Positions 9,240 through 16,815 of a stretch of DNA of 46,147 nt are shown piece by piece; the stretch's first letter is position 1, and each line of letters begins with the position of its first letter. The position numbers and the translations under genes are program-made. The notes beneath the pieces are model-generated. The model had not been told where the DNA came from. It saw only the letters and a list, made by a program, of their open reading frames with translations, and ran no database searches. The DNA comes from CAZPMO01 sp964587515 (GTDB lineage: Bacteria > Pseudomonadota > Alphaproteobacteria > MPNO01), in NCBI GenBank assembly GCA_964587515.1, contig CAZPMO010000016.1:1-46147 (forward strand), written 5' to 3'.

Positions 9240-9671
9240 ATGGCGAAACTCACACTCGAACTCGCGACGATCATTCTCGACACCACGCTGGCCAAGGGCA
9301 AGGAGGCGGGCATGAACCCGCTGACCGTGGCGGTGCTCGACGACGGCGGCAGCCTGAAGGCGTTCAAGCGCGAGGACGGTCCTGGCGCGGCCATGCGCCC
9401 CCATGTCGCCTACGGCAAGGCCTATGGCGCGGTCGGCATGGGGCGTTCGTCGCGCATGCTGGGCCAGATGGCGCAGGAGCGTCCGCATTTCGCCAACGCG
9501 TTGGTGGGCGTTTCCGACGGCCGCTTCGTGCCGGTGCCGGGCGGCGTGCTGATTAAGGATTCCGACGGCGAGATCATCGGCTCGGTCGGCGTCAGCGGCG
9601 ATACCTCGGACAATGACGAGGCGGCCGCGGTCGCGGGTATCGAGGCGGCGGGCCTGCAGGCCGGTATCTGA
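9240..9671 (+). CDS. GlcG/HbpS-family (DUF336) protein
   Basis: 143 residues covering the whole GlcG/HbpS domain: TLELATIILDTTLAKGKEAG, TVAVLDDGGSLKAFKRED, then the PVPGGVLIKDSDGEIIGSVGVSG block with the family glycine pattern. GGGGAGG precedes the ATG. Members bind haem or small ligands and often sit beside glycolate or diol catabolism genes; the function is poorly defined. It is divergent from the MBL hydrolase across 127 bases and ends at a strong bidirectional hairpin. Confidence 0.88.
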   Translation: MAKLTLELATIILDTTLAKGKEAGMNPLTVAVLDDGGSLKAFKREDGPGAAMRPHVAYGKAYGAVGMGRSSRMLGQMAQERPHFANALVGVSDGRFVPVPGGVLIKDSDGEIIGSVGVSGDTSDNDEAAAVAGIEAAGLQAGI

Positions 9672-9679
9672 ATTCGATT

Positions 9680-9709
9680 AACAGCGGCGGTCCCGGGGCC
9701 GCCGCTGTT
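9680..9709. terminator. bidirectional hairpin between convergent genes
   Basis: Perfect 11-bp stem AACAGCGGCGG / CCGCCGCTGTT with an eight-base loop, located between the glcG-like and tauE-like stop codons. No T-run on either side, so it is a weak intrinsic terminator or a transcript-end stabiliser. Confidence 0.6.
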
Positions 9710-9713
9710 CGGA

Positions 9714-10445
9714 TCAGCTATTACTGGCGATCAGGTTGATCCCGGCGACGAGCAACAACACCAGCACGACCTGATTGAAGCGATCGTCGCCCAACCGGCT
9801 ATATACGCGACGCCCCAGCCAGGCCCCGGCCACCGTGCCCGGCAGCGCTATCAGCACCAGCCGGCCGACTTCCAGCGTCACCAGCCCGGCCACGCATTGG
9901 GCCACGAAGGCGATGCCGAGAACGCACATGTTGAAGGCCTGGATAACGCCTCGGCGTTTGTCCCGGGTCCAGTCATGCAGGGTCGCCCAGAGCACCACCG
10001 TCAGCCCCGAAAGCCCGGCGAGGCCGCCCAGCACCCCGCCGCTCAACCCGACGGCGCCATCGGCCACGCGCCCTTCCCAGGTGATATGGGGGCGCCACCG
10101 GCCGAGCAGCATGAAGCCGCAATAGACCACCAGCAGCGCGCCGACCGTCAGCTTGAAGGTTCCCACCGAGACATGGGCAAGCAACACGGTGCCGACGGGC
10201 ACGCCGAGCGCGCCGCCGATGACAAACGGCAGGACCCGCCTGACATCGACGGCATGCCAGATCGCGCGGATTGTCACCATATGCGCGACGACCGAACAGA
10301 TCACGGCCAGCGGCGCGGCCAATATCGGCCCGATCACAAGCAGCCAGAACGACAAAGCCGTCAGCGCGGTGCCGAATCCGGTAAGACCCGACACGAAGCC
10401 GGCCGCGAAGGCGCCGGCCAGAATCAGGAGCGCCGCGGCGGTCAT
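9714..10445 (-). CDS. TauE/SafE-family sulfite/anion exporter-like permease
   Basis: 243 residues, about eight membrane helices; N-terminal repeat AAGFVSGLTGFGTALTA and the matching GGLAGLSGLTVVL in the second half are the TauE/SafE internal duplication. The start at 10445 is preceded by AGGA at a reasonable spacing; a longer reading from 10523 adds a non-membrane stretch and is less likely. Family members export sulfite, sulfoacetate or other organic anions; substrate unknown here. Confidence 0.85.
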   Translation of the reverse strand: MTAAALLILAGAFAAGFVSGLTGFGTALTALSFWLLVIGPILAAPLAVICSVVAHMVTIRAIWHAVDVRRVLPFVIGGALGVPVGTVLLAHVSVGTFKLTVGALLVVYCGFMLLGRWRPHITWEGRVADGAVGLSGGVLGGLAGLSGLTVVLWATLHDWTRDKRRGVIQAFNMCVLGIAFVAQCVAGLVTLEVGRLVLIALPGTVAGAWLGRRVYSRLGDDRFNQVVLVLLLVAGINLIASNS

Positions 10446-10615
10446 GTCACGATCCTGGAATTTAAAGTACCGCGCCGAGTTGTATGCCCCGGGCATGACG
10501 CTGTCCACCGAGCGCAACGCCATCGACCCTCGCTTTGCCGGCGGGAACGGGCGTGATAGGTTCCGCGCGGGCGTTGGGGACGCCCGTTGTTCTTTTGTAC
10601 AGTTGGGATTTCGTC

Positions 10616-11833
10616 ATGAGTACGGCGGCCGCCACGCTCGGACGCGACGTCAAGATCATCAGCCTGATCGGGTTCGCGCATTTCTTCAGCCATTTTTTCC
10701 AGCTCGCCCTTGCGCCGCTGTTCATCATGATCCACGTGGATCGCGGGTTCAGCTACACCTCGCTGGGACTGCTGATCGGATTGTTTTATGCGGCCTCCGC
10801 GTTCTTTCAGCCGCCAACCGGGTTCCTTGTCGATCGCTTTGGCGCGCGCAAGGTGCTGTTCGCCGGGCTCGGGTTGATGAGCCTCGCCATGGTGGGATAT
10901 GGCGCGCTGCCCTATTACCCGGTAATGGCCGTGCTGGCCGTGGTGTCGGGGATCGGCAACAGCGTATTCCACCCGGCCGATTACAGCGTTCTCTCGGCGA
11001 CAATCGACGACAGCCGCGTCGGGCGCGCCTTTAGCGCCCACAACTTCCTGGGCTTCATCGGCTACGCCGCCGCGCCGCTGGTGATGGTCGCGGCCGGCGG
11101 TATGTGGGGCTGGCGGGCGGCGGTGATCGGGGCGGGATTGATCGGGCTGATCGCGCTGGTAATCCTGGTCGCGGGCAGCGGGGCGTTCCGCGACAGCGCC
11201 GACGTGCGGCGCGACAGCGATACCAAGCAGGAGGGCTTCGGGGAAAGCATTTCGATCCTGTTCACGGCGCCGATCCTGCTGTGCTTTCTGTTTTTCCTGA
11301 TGGTGGCCATGGGCCAGATCGGGCTGCAGAATTTTTCGCCGACCATTCTGATAGACCGGTTCGACTTCTCCGAGACACTCGCCAACGGGGCCGTGACCGC
11401 GATGCTGGTCGGCGTCCCGATCGGCATTCTGATCGGCGGAATCGTCGCGGACCGGCTAGAACATCGTCACGACGCGGCCATCGCCTTATCCTTCGGGATG
11501 GCGTCGGTGTTCGTCCTGATCGCCGGCTTCGCCGGGCTTCCCAACGCCGGCATGACCGCTGCATATTTTGTTGCGGGGGTCACCTATGGCATCGCGTTTC
11601 CGTCGCGCGACGTGGTGGTGCGCGGCATCGCGCCCGCCACGGGCACCGGCAAGGTTTTCGGTTTCGTTTATGCGGGGCTCGATACCGGTTCGGCGGTGAC
11701 GCCAATCATGTTCGGCTGGCTGGTCGATAATGGCTTGCCGCTCGGCATGTTCCTGGTTGTCGCGGGGTTGTGGGCCGGCGCGGTTCTGGTGGTGCTGGCC
11801 ACCGGTCGCGCGGCGCGGTTGAGCCGCGCCTAG
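10616..11833 (+). CDS. MFS transporter, first of a tandem paralogous pair
   Basis: 405 residues, about 12 membrane segments. Shares with the next gene the blocks HFFSHFFQLALAPLF, GFLVDRFGARKV (69-80, MFS motif A), GNSVFHPADYSVLSA and FGFVYAGLDTGSA, so the two are recent paralogues. Start ATG 10616 follows TTGGGA; the frame is open to 10535 but the added residues are polar. It is first in a three-gene operon with 11 bases to the second carrier. Substrate unknown. Confidence 0.88.
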   Translation: MSTAAATLGRDVKIISLIGFAHFFSHFFQLALAPLFIMIHVDRGFSYTSLGLLIGLFYAASAFFQPPTGFLVDRFGARKVLFAGLGLMSLAMVGYGALPYYPVMAVLAVVSGIGNSVFHPADYSVLSATIDDSRVGRAFSAHNFLGFIGYAAAPLVMVAAGGMWGWRAAVIGAGLIGLIALVILVAGSGAFRDSADVRRDSDTKQEGFGESISILFTAPILLCFLFFLMVAMGQIGLQNFSPTILIDRFDFSETLANGAVTAMLVGVPIGILIGGIVADRLEHRHDAAIALSFGMASVFVLIAGFAGLPNAGMTAAYFVAGVTYGIAFPSRDVVVRGIAPATGTGKVFGFVYAGLDTGSAVTPIMFGWLVDNGLPLGMFLVVAGLWAGAVLVVLATGRAARLSRA

Positions 11834-11844
11834 GGGGGGACGGG

Positions 11845-13062
11845 ATGGACGCCGCCCTCGCCCTTCGCCGAGACGTCCGCGTGATCTCGCTGGTCGGCGG
11901 CGCGCACGGGCTGAGCCATTTTCTTCAACTGGCACTGCCGCCGCTGTTTCCGTTGATCCGGGCCGAATACGGCTACAGCTATACCGAACTCGGCCTTCTG
12001 GTGACGGTTTTCTTCATCGGCTCGGGCGTCTTCCAGACCGGGGCGGGTTTCATCGTCGACCGCTATGGCGCGCGGACGGTGCTGCTCGGCGGCCTCGCGC
12101 TGCTGTCCCTGTCGACCGTGCTCTATGGCGTGTTCCCGAGCTATCCGGCGTTGATGGCCCTGTCATTTTTCGCCGGGCTCGGCAACAGCGTCTTTCACCC
12201 GGCGGATTTTTCGATCCTGTCCGCCTCGGTCGCCGATCAGCGGATGGGACGCGCCTTCAGCGTCCATTCGGCGACCGGCTTTATCGGTTACGGCGTCGCG
12301 CCGCTCGGCATGGTCCTGCTGGCCCAGGCGCTGGGCTGGCGCGAAGCGGTGATCCTGGTCGGCATGGTGGGGATCGTTTATCTGGTGATCCTGATTGCCT
12401 TCGCCGGCGACCTCCGCGACGACTCGAACACGGAGGCGAAATCGGCGGCCGATGCGCCGGCCGCCTCGGCGGCGCGGCTGTTGTTCAGTGTTCCGATCGT
12501 CATGCTGTTCGTGTTCTTCACCTTGCTGGCCATGGGCCAGATCGCGGTGCAGACCTTTTCCCAGCAGGCGCTGATCGAGATGTACGGAGCGTCTATCACC
12601 GCCGCCAACGGCGCCGTCACCGGGTTTTTGTGCGGTACGCTGGCCGGTGTGCTGGTCGGCGGCTGGCTGGCCGACCGCACCGGCCGTCTCAACGCGATCG
12701 TCATGGCGTTCATGCTCACCACCGGGGCGTTCATGATGGTCGCGGGGCTGTATGACATGGTGACCCCGCAACGCATCGCGCTCTACGTGGTCGCGGGCGC
12801 CGCGCTGGGCGCGGTGTTCCCGTCACGCGACATGCTGGTGCGCCAGATCGCGCCACCGGGCGCCAGCGGACGTATCTTCGGCTTCGTCTATTCCGGGCTC
12901 GATACCGGCGCGGCGATCATCCCGTTGATCGCCGGCTGGCTGATGGATTCAGGTCGCGCCTCGGCGGTCTTCGTGATCATCGGGCTGTGCTTCGCGGCCT
13001 GCCTGCCCGCCCTTGCCGTGACCGGGCGCGGATCGGCCGACAAACCCGGGGCCACGCCGTGA
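11845..13062 (+). CDS. MFS transporter, second of a tandem paralogous pair
   Basis: 405 residues, the same length as its upstream neighbour and alignable throughout (HGLSHFLQLALPPLF, GFIVDRYGART, GNSVFHPADFSILSA, FGFVYSGLDTGAA). The start at 11845 is only 11 bases after the previous stop, with a G-rich Shine-Dalgarno in the gap. Its stop overlaps the GTG start of the SpmAB-like gene, implying translational coupling. Two near-identical-architecture carriers in one operon could be a heteromeric pair or two specificities; this is inference. Confidence 0.88.
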   Translation: MDAALALRRDVRVISLVGGAHGLSHFLQLALPPLFPLIRAEYGYSYTELGLLVTVFFIGSGVFQTGAGFIVDRYGARTVLLGGLALLSLSTVLYGVFPSYPALMALSFFAGLGNSVFHPADFSILSASVADQRMGRAFSVHSATGFIGYGVAPLGMVLLAQALGWREAVILVGMVGIVYLVILIAFAGDLRDDSNTEAKSAADAPAASAARLLFSVPIVMLFVFFTLLAMGQIAVQTFSQQALIEMYGASITAANGAVTGFLCGTLAGVLVGGWLADRTGRLNAIVMAFMLTTGAFMMVAGLYDMVTPQRIALYVVAGAALGAVFPSRDMLVRQIAPPGASGRIFGFVYSGLDTGAAIIPLIAGWLMDSGRASAVFVIIGLCFAACLPALAVTGRGSADKPGATP

Positions 13063-14360
13063 ACGGCATCTTTTTCGCCATCGTGCTGATCTCGTTCCTG
13101 GTCGCGGGTTATCGCCAAATCGCATGGACGCCGCCCACGGCGGAGGCGATCGCGCCCATGCAGGCGCTCGCCGCCGGCATGATCGAGACCGCCGCCAGCG
13201 CGGTGACACTGGCCATCGGGCTGGTCGGGGTGATGGCGCTTTTCCTCGGGCTGATGAAGGTCGCCGAGGAAGGCGGCATGCTGCGCATCATCGCCAAGAC
13301 CATCCGCCCGTTGATGGTGCGGCTTTTCCCCGAGGTGCCGGCCGATCATCCGGCGATGGGCGCAATGATCCTGAACATGTCGGCCAATGCACTGGGGCTG
13401 GGCAACGCGGCCACGCCGTTCGGCATCCGCGCCATGCAGGAACTCGACCGGCTTAATCCGCACAAGGGCACCGCGACCAATTCCATGGCGCTGTTCCTGG
13501 CCATCAACACATCGTCGGTGACGCTGCTGCCGACCGGCGTGATCGCGCTGCGCGCCTCTGCCGGCTCGATGGATCCGGCCGGCATCCTGCCGACCACGCT
13601 GTTCGCCACCGTGTGTTCGACCACCGTCGCGATCATCGCGACCAAGCTCTATCAGCGCTTCTCCGCGCCGCCGGTGTTTACCGGAGATGTCGATGTGGAC
13701 GACACGGAGGCGGCCGACGCGCCGGAGGACCTGCCGCCGGTCAGCGGTGGCGACGATGCCTACCCCGGCTGGGTGTCCGTTCTGGCGCTGGCCTGTCTCG
13801 CCGGTCTGGTGCCGCTCACGATCTATTACGGCAAAGCCATCGCGCCCTGGATCATCCCAGGATTGATGGTGGCGCTGCTGGGTTTTGGGATCTCGCGCCG
13901 GGTGAGGGTTTACGAGGCGTTCGTGGACGGCGCGCGTGACGGGTTCCAGGTCGCGATCCGGATCATCCCCTATCTGGTTGCGATCCTCGTCGCGGTCGGA
14001 ATGTTCCGATCCAGCGGCGGCCTGGCCGTGCTGGTCTCCGGAATAGCACCCATTACCGAGCTTTTCGGTATGCCGGGAGAGGCGTTGCCGATGGCGCTGT
14101 TGCGTCCTCTTTCGGGGTCCGGGGCCTATGGCATCCTCGCCTCGATCATCAACGACCCGGCCGTCGGGCCCGACAGCTATGCGGGCTATCTGGTCAGCAC
14201 GCTGCAAGGCTCCACCGAGACCACGTTCTACGTCCTGGCGGTCTATTTCGGCGCGGTGCAGATCCGCCGGGTCCGCCATGCCCTCGCCGCGGCTCTGACC
14301 GCCGACCTCGCCGGGATCGCCGGGGCGGTGCTGATCTGCAGCTATCTTTACGGAAACTGA
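13059..14360 (+). CDS. fused SpmA-SpmB-like nucleoside-recognition domain membrane protein
   Basis: 434 residues from a GTG whose last two bases are the start of the upstream TGA (GTGA overlap). Two nucleoside-recognition (Gate) domains: the first (about 45-180) contains MILNMSANALGLGNAATPFGIRAMQEL, typical of SpmA; the second (about 290-430) contains the SpmB-like PLSGSGAYGILASIINDP and STETTFYVLAVYFGAV. Spore maturation proteins A and B are separate in Bacillus; fused or paired versions occur widely in non-sporulating Gram-negatives, where the role is unknown but a transport function is suspected. Integral membrane protein, cotranscribed with the two MFS genes. Confidence 0.88.
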   Translation: MNGIFFAIVLISFLVAGYRQIAWTPPTAEAIAPMQALAAGMIETAASAVTLAIGLVGVMALFLGLMKVAEEGGMLRIIAKTIRPLMVRLFPEVPADHPAMGAMILNMSANALGLGNAATPFGIRAMQELDRLNPHKGTATNSMALFLAINTSSVTLLPTGVIALRASAGSMDPAGILPTTLFATVCSTTVAIIATKLYQRFSAPPVFTGDVDVDDTEAADAPEDLPPVSGGDDAYPGWVSVLALACLAGLVPLTIYYGKAIAPWIIPGLMVALLGFGISRRVRVYEAFVDGARDGFQVAIRIIPYLVAILVAVGMFRSSGGLAVLVSGIAPITELFGMPGEALPMALLRPLSGSGAYGILASIINDPAVGPDSYAGYLVSTLQGSTETTFYVLAVYFGAVQIRRVRHALAAALTADLAGIAGAVLICSYLYGN

Positions 14361-14395
14361 GCCGCGTCACTTGGTTAACCAATTGTAAAAACTTC

Positions 14396-14425
14396 GTGAC
14401 AATACGCGAACGGTTTTGCTAGAAA
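14396..14425 (+). promoter_or_regulatory. candidate sigma70 promoter of structured RNA
   Basis: GTGACA at 14396-14401 (five of six matches to the -35), an 18-base spacer, and TAGAAA at 14420-14425 preceded by TGC (extended -10). It predicts a start near 14432, just upstream of four hairpins. A 12-bp palindrome TTGGTTAACCAA lies just upstream at 14371-14382. Confidence 0.4.
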
Positions 14426-14431
14426 GGCCCG

Positions 14432-14666
14432 CTGCGGTAATCGGCTAGTCAGAAAAAGAGCGGAGCCAAAGCCGGCGCTGGCTATATCGGCTCCGCCAGT
14501 CACAGGGGGGGGGCTATTTGGTTGTCCCACCAATGCCCCCCCCCGTGGCGCGTTGCTAGCGGAAGGGAGAAACCGCGTAGCTACACACTATATTTAGTAC
14601 ATATCGCGCAAGAATAAACTAGTTTTTGCGGGTGAGACGGCAAATACCGGCTCACCCCTTTTTTTT
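14432..14666 (+). ncRNA. candidate structured small RNA, about 235 nt
   Basis: A non-coding stretch with consecutive hairpins: H1 14460-14496 (8-bp GCGGAGCC/GGCTCCGC with an inner AGCC/GGCT), H2 14505-14544 (nine G paired to nine C, inner TTGGT/ACCAA), H3 14545-14588 (GTG..GTTGCTAGCGG against CCGCGTAGCTACACAC, with one mismatch and a bulge), then an intrinsic terminator at 14630-14666. A plausible promoter lies just upstream. No ORF with a Shine-Dalgarno is present. It does not resemble tmRNA, RNase P RNA, SRP RNA or 6S RNA by the motifs I know. The boundaries are inferred from promoter and terminator. Confidence 0.5.
14630..14666 (+). terminator. rho-independent terminator
   Basis: Stem GGGTGAG/CTCACCC extended by CGG/CCG across one mismatch, six-base loop CAAATA, followed by C and eight T residues (14659-14666). 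Strong on the plus strand. Confidence 0.85.
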
Positions 14667-15065
14667 GGCAATTCCCGCCAGAACTATTGAGAAACTGCGC
14701 ATTTTTACTTTCGAATAAGGACGAAACACTGGCGTCATTCAAAAAAAAAGCGAATCACTTCATACGAATCGCACTCGAAACGGGCATTCGAAAAAATTTG
14801 GCAGGGTTTGTATTGAGAAAGCGATTCACTCTTGTGCATGGGTTTGAAATATTGCACCTCGACAGTATAAACGCCGCCAATTCAAGTATTACCAAAAATA
14901 ATCTAAAATTTTTTGTTAACTAATTTTATTAACCATACAAAAATCTTATTTTTGAACATATCATTTGCTATTTTCTTGATTAAATTCGAGAAAAACCGTA
15001 AATTCTAAAATACTAAACTTAGATAATTACGCTTGATATTTAACGATACTGGTGAGGGGAGTTCA
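14667..15065. other. AT-rich intergenic stretch without convincing gene
   Basis: Markedly AT-rich compared with the rest of the window, with many A and T runs. One open frame of 78 codons (14687-14923) begins at a TTG without a Shine-Dalgarno and is lysine/asparagine-rich; I do not count it as a gene. The rightmost part probably holds the promoter of the small ORF at 15066, but no unambiguous -35/-10 pair stands out. Confidence 0.5.
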
Positions 15066-15173
15066 ATGGACAAAGAAACCAGAAGCCTAAAGATTCCAGT
15101 ACTGATCGCGACTGTTTGTGCCGGGTGGGCATTAACCATCATGGCCACGGCGCGGACCCTGGGTCTGATATAG
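15066..15173 (+). CDS. 35-residue single-span membrane peptide (small ORF)
   Basis: ATG at 15066 preceded by GAGGGGAG at ideal spacing, one of the best ribosome-binding sites in the window. The product has a charged N-terminus (MDKETRSLKI) and one hydrophobic span (about residues 11-27, PVLIATVCAGWALTIMA), ending TARTLGLI. No relatives recognised. It lies alone after an AT-rich leader and 198 bases before the receiver-domain gene. Too short for most gene callers; the evidence is the Shine-Dalgarno plus the membrane segment. Confidence 0.5.
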   Translation: MDKETRSLKIPVLIATVCAGWALTIMATARTLGLI

Positions 15174-15315
15174 ATTCATCTGGAAAATTTCATTTCCACG
15201 GGGAAAAGGTGTGGATAACGGCGTCGCCGATTTCGCCATTATCGATTGTTAAGTCTTACTTCCTACAATCGACAGATGTTGGCGGCAGTTGACGGCCGCC
15301 CTTGCTTGAGGTGTG

Positions 15316-15331
15316 CCGGGAGCGCTCCCGG
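15316..15331. promoter_or_regulatory. 16-bp perfect palindrome upstream of receiver-domain gene
   Basis: CCGGGAGCGCTCCCGG, 40 bases before the ATG at 15372. It could be an operator or a hairpin in the leader; no known regulator site is recognised. Confidence 0.35.
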
Positions 15332-15371
15332 ATTCTGCTCGAAACTCTTGCCGTGGTCCGGTAACCGCAAA

Positions 15372-16304
15372 ATGGCAGATTTAAAGCTGAAAGATGTGAA
15401 CCTGGTTATGGTTGATAAACGCAACCAGGTCAGGAACAGTTTGCGAATGGCGCTCAACGACGCCGGAATTCACAACAACAACATCACCGACGGCGCCGAC
15501 CTCAACACCATTCTCGAATCCATGAAGAACTCCAATATGCCCGATATCCTGATTTGCGATATCGGCACCCAAGACGACGATATCGTCAAGACGATCAATG
15601 CGGTGCGTCACCAGGAGGTCGGATTGAATCCGTTCGTGGCGATTATCGCCATCACCTGGGAGCCGGTTGCCGATACCATTCGCAAGGTTGCGGGATCGGG
15701 CGCCGATTACATTCTCGCCGCGCCGTTTTCGCCGCAGCAGATTTTCGATCGTATCAACTCACTGGTTCATAATCGGGCGCCGTTCATCGTCACCAGCGAT
15801 TATATCGGCCCCGAACGGCGTGAGCAGACGCGCGAAGAATCGGAAATACCCTTGATCGACGTCCCCAATTCTCTGCGTGACAAAGTCTTCGGCCAGTTCA
15901 ACGAGAAGGTCTTCCTGCGCCACGTCAATACCACCGCGGGACTGATCAACAGCCAGAAGATGGATCGTCACGCCAATAACCTGGCCCAGGACGCGGCGAT
16001 CGTCGCCGATCACTATACGGTCGGCGGGGCCGGAATCGATACCGGCCGTCTCGACAGGCTTCAAACGTCTGCTTCGGAACTCAAATGGCGGGCCAGCGAT
16101 GCCGGCTATGTCCACGTGGTGAAACTGTGCGACGCGATACAAGCGGTAATCGCGAAACTAAGGAACGCCTCCCAAGGAAGTCCGTCCAAGGAAATCGAGC
16201 TTCTGAAGCAGCTTTCGCTCGCCATTCGAGGGTCGATCGATAGTGACGCCAGCACCGAAACCCTCATCAACTACATCGCGGTCGCGGTTACCTCCCGGCG
16301 CTAA
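15372..16304 (+). CDS. atypical response-regulator receiver protein
   Basis: 310 residues. Residues about 9-133 fit a CheY-like receiver: VMVDKR (one of the usual acidic pair, D15), phospho-acceptor LICDIG (D63), AITW (T95) and the helix-5 PFSPQQIFDRI. The usual lysine before that proline is alanine (A117). The linker carries SDYIGPERR (143-150), seen in alphaproteobacterial single-receiver proteins. The C-terminal 150 residues are helical, with no DNA-binding or enzymatic domain recognised. The start at 15372 gives the receiver its normal N-terminus; the frame is open to 15246. No histidine kinase gene lies nearby. Confidence 0.75.
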   Translation: MADLKLKDVNLVMVDKRNQVRNSLRMALNDAGIHNNNITDGADLNTILESMKNSNMPDILICDIGTQDDDIVKTINAVRHQEVGLNPFVAIIAITWEPVADTIRKVAGSGADYILAAPFSPQQIFDRINSLVHNRAPFIVTSDYIGPERREQTREESEIPLIDVPNSLRDKVFGQFNEKVFLRHVNTTAGLINSQKMDRHANNLAQDAAIVADHYTVGGAGIDTGRLDRLQTSASELKWRASDAGYVHVVKLCDAIQAVIAKLRNASQGSPSKEIELLKQLSLAIRGSIDSDASTETLINYIAVAVTSRR

Positions 16305-16309
16305 ATCCG

Positions 16310-16795
16310 TTAATCGGCGTCCCAGGGAATGCTGGCCCCGAAATCATGGGTCAACGTCTCGACGTCTTCCGGCGTATAGACGTGGCGCGGCGGCGATTCG
16401 AACGTCGATTTCGGCGTGATGCGGATCACCACGCGCCTCTCCTCCTCGGCCAGCTTGCGAAGGTCCGCGCGCTCGGCTTCCGGCATCGGCTGCTCGGCCA
16501 TCAGTTCGGCGATCTTGATCAGCATTTCGTCACCGCCCTCGTCTTCGATCACCGCCTCGCCATAGACCTGCAAATAGGTCGGCGGCCAGTTTTCATCGAG
16601 CACGCAGAGCGAGACCTGCGGGTTGCGCCTGACGGCCCTTTCCTTGGCGCGCCCGACCATGGTCGAGACCAGAATTTCGTCGCCATCCATCACGTAATAC
16701 ACGCACGACATCGACGGCCCGTGCGCCCGGCGCGCGAAGCCGAATACCGCCGTACGATGACTGCGCACGAAATCGCGTCTTTCACTCGCGTTCAT
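16310..16795 (-). CDS. pyridoxamine 5'-phosphate oxidase-fold (PPOX class) flavoprotein
   Basis: 161 residues, one split beta-barrel domain: FGFARRAHGPSMSCVYYVMDGDEILVS..., GRAKERAVRRNPQVSLCVLDE, YLQVYGEAVIED. This matches the PPOX class that binds FMN or F420 and reduces or oxidises small molecules. It is last in a leftward operon, 20 bases after the PaaK-type ligase stop, so it may supply a flavin step for the same pathway (inference). Substrate and cofactor choice are not decidable from sequence. Confidence 0.85.
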   Translation of the reverse strand: MNASERRDFVRSHRTAVFGFARRAHGPSMSCVYYVMDGDEILVSTMVGRAKERAVRRNPQVSLCVLDENWPPTYLQVYGEAVIEDEGGDEMLIKIAELMAEQPMPEAERADLRKLAEEERRVVIRITPKSTFESPPRHVYTPEDVETLTHDFGASIPWDAD

Positions 16796-16815
16796 CTTTT
16801 TCTCCTTGCCAACAA

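Noticed and set aside
14371..14382. TTGGTTAACCAA as an operator
   Set aside because: Perfect palindrome but found once; a 26412 look-alike diverges after ten bases, so it is mentioned only as context for the RNA promoter.
14687..14923. 78-codon AT-rich frame after the structured RNA
   Set aside because: TTG start, no Shine-Dalgarno, biased K/N/F composition expected from AT-rich non-coding DNA.
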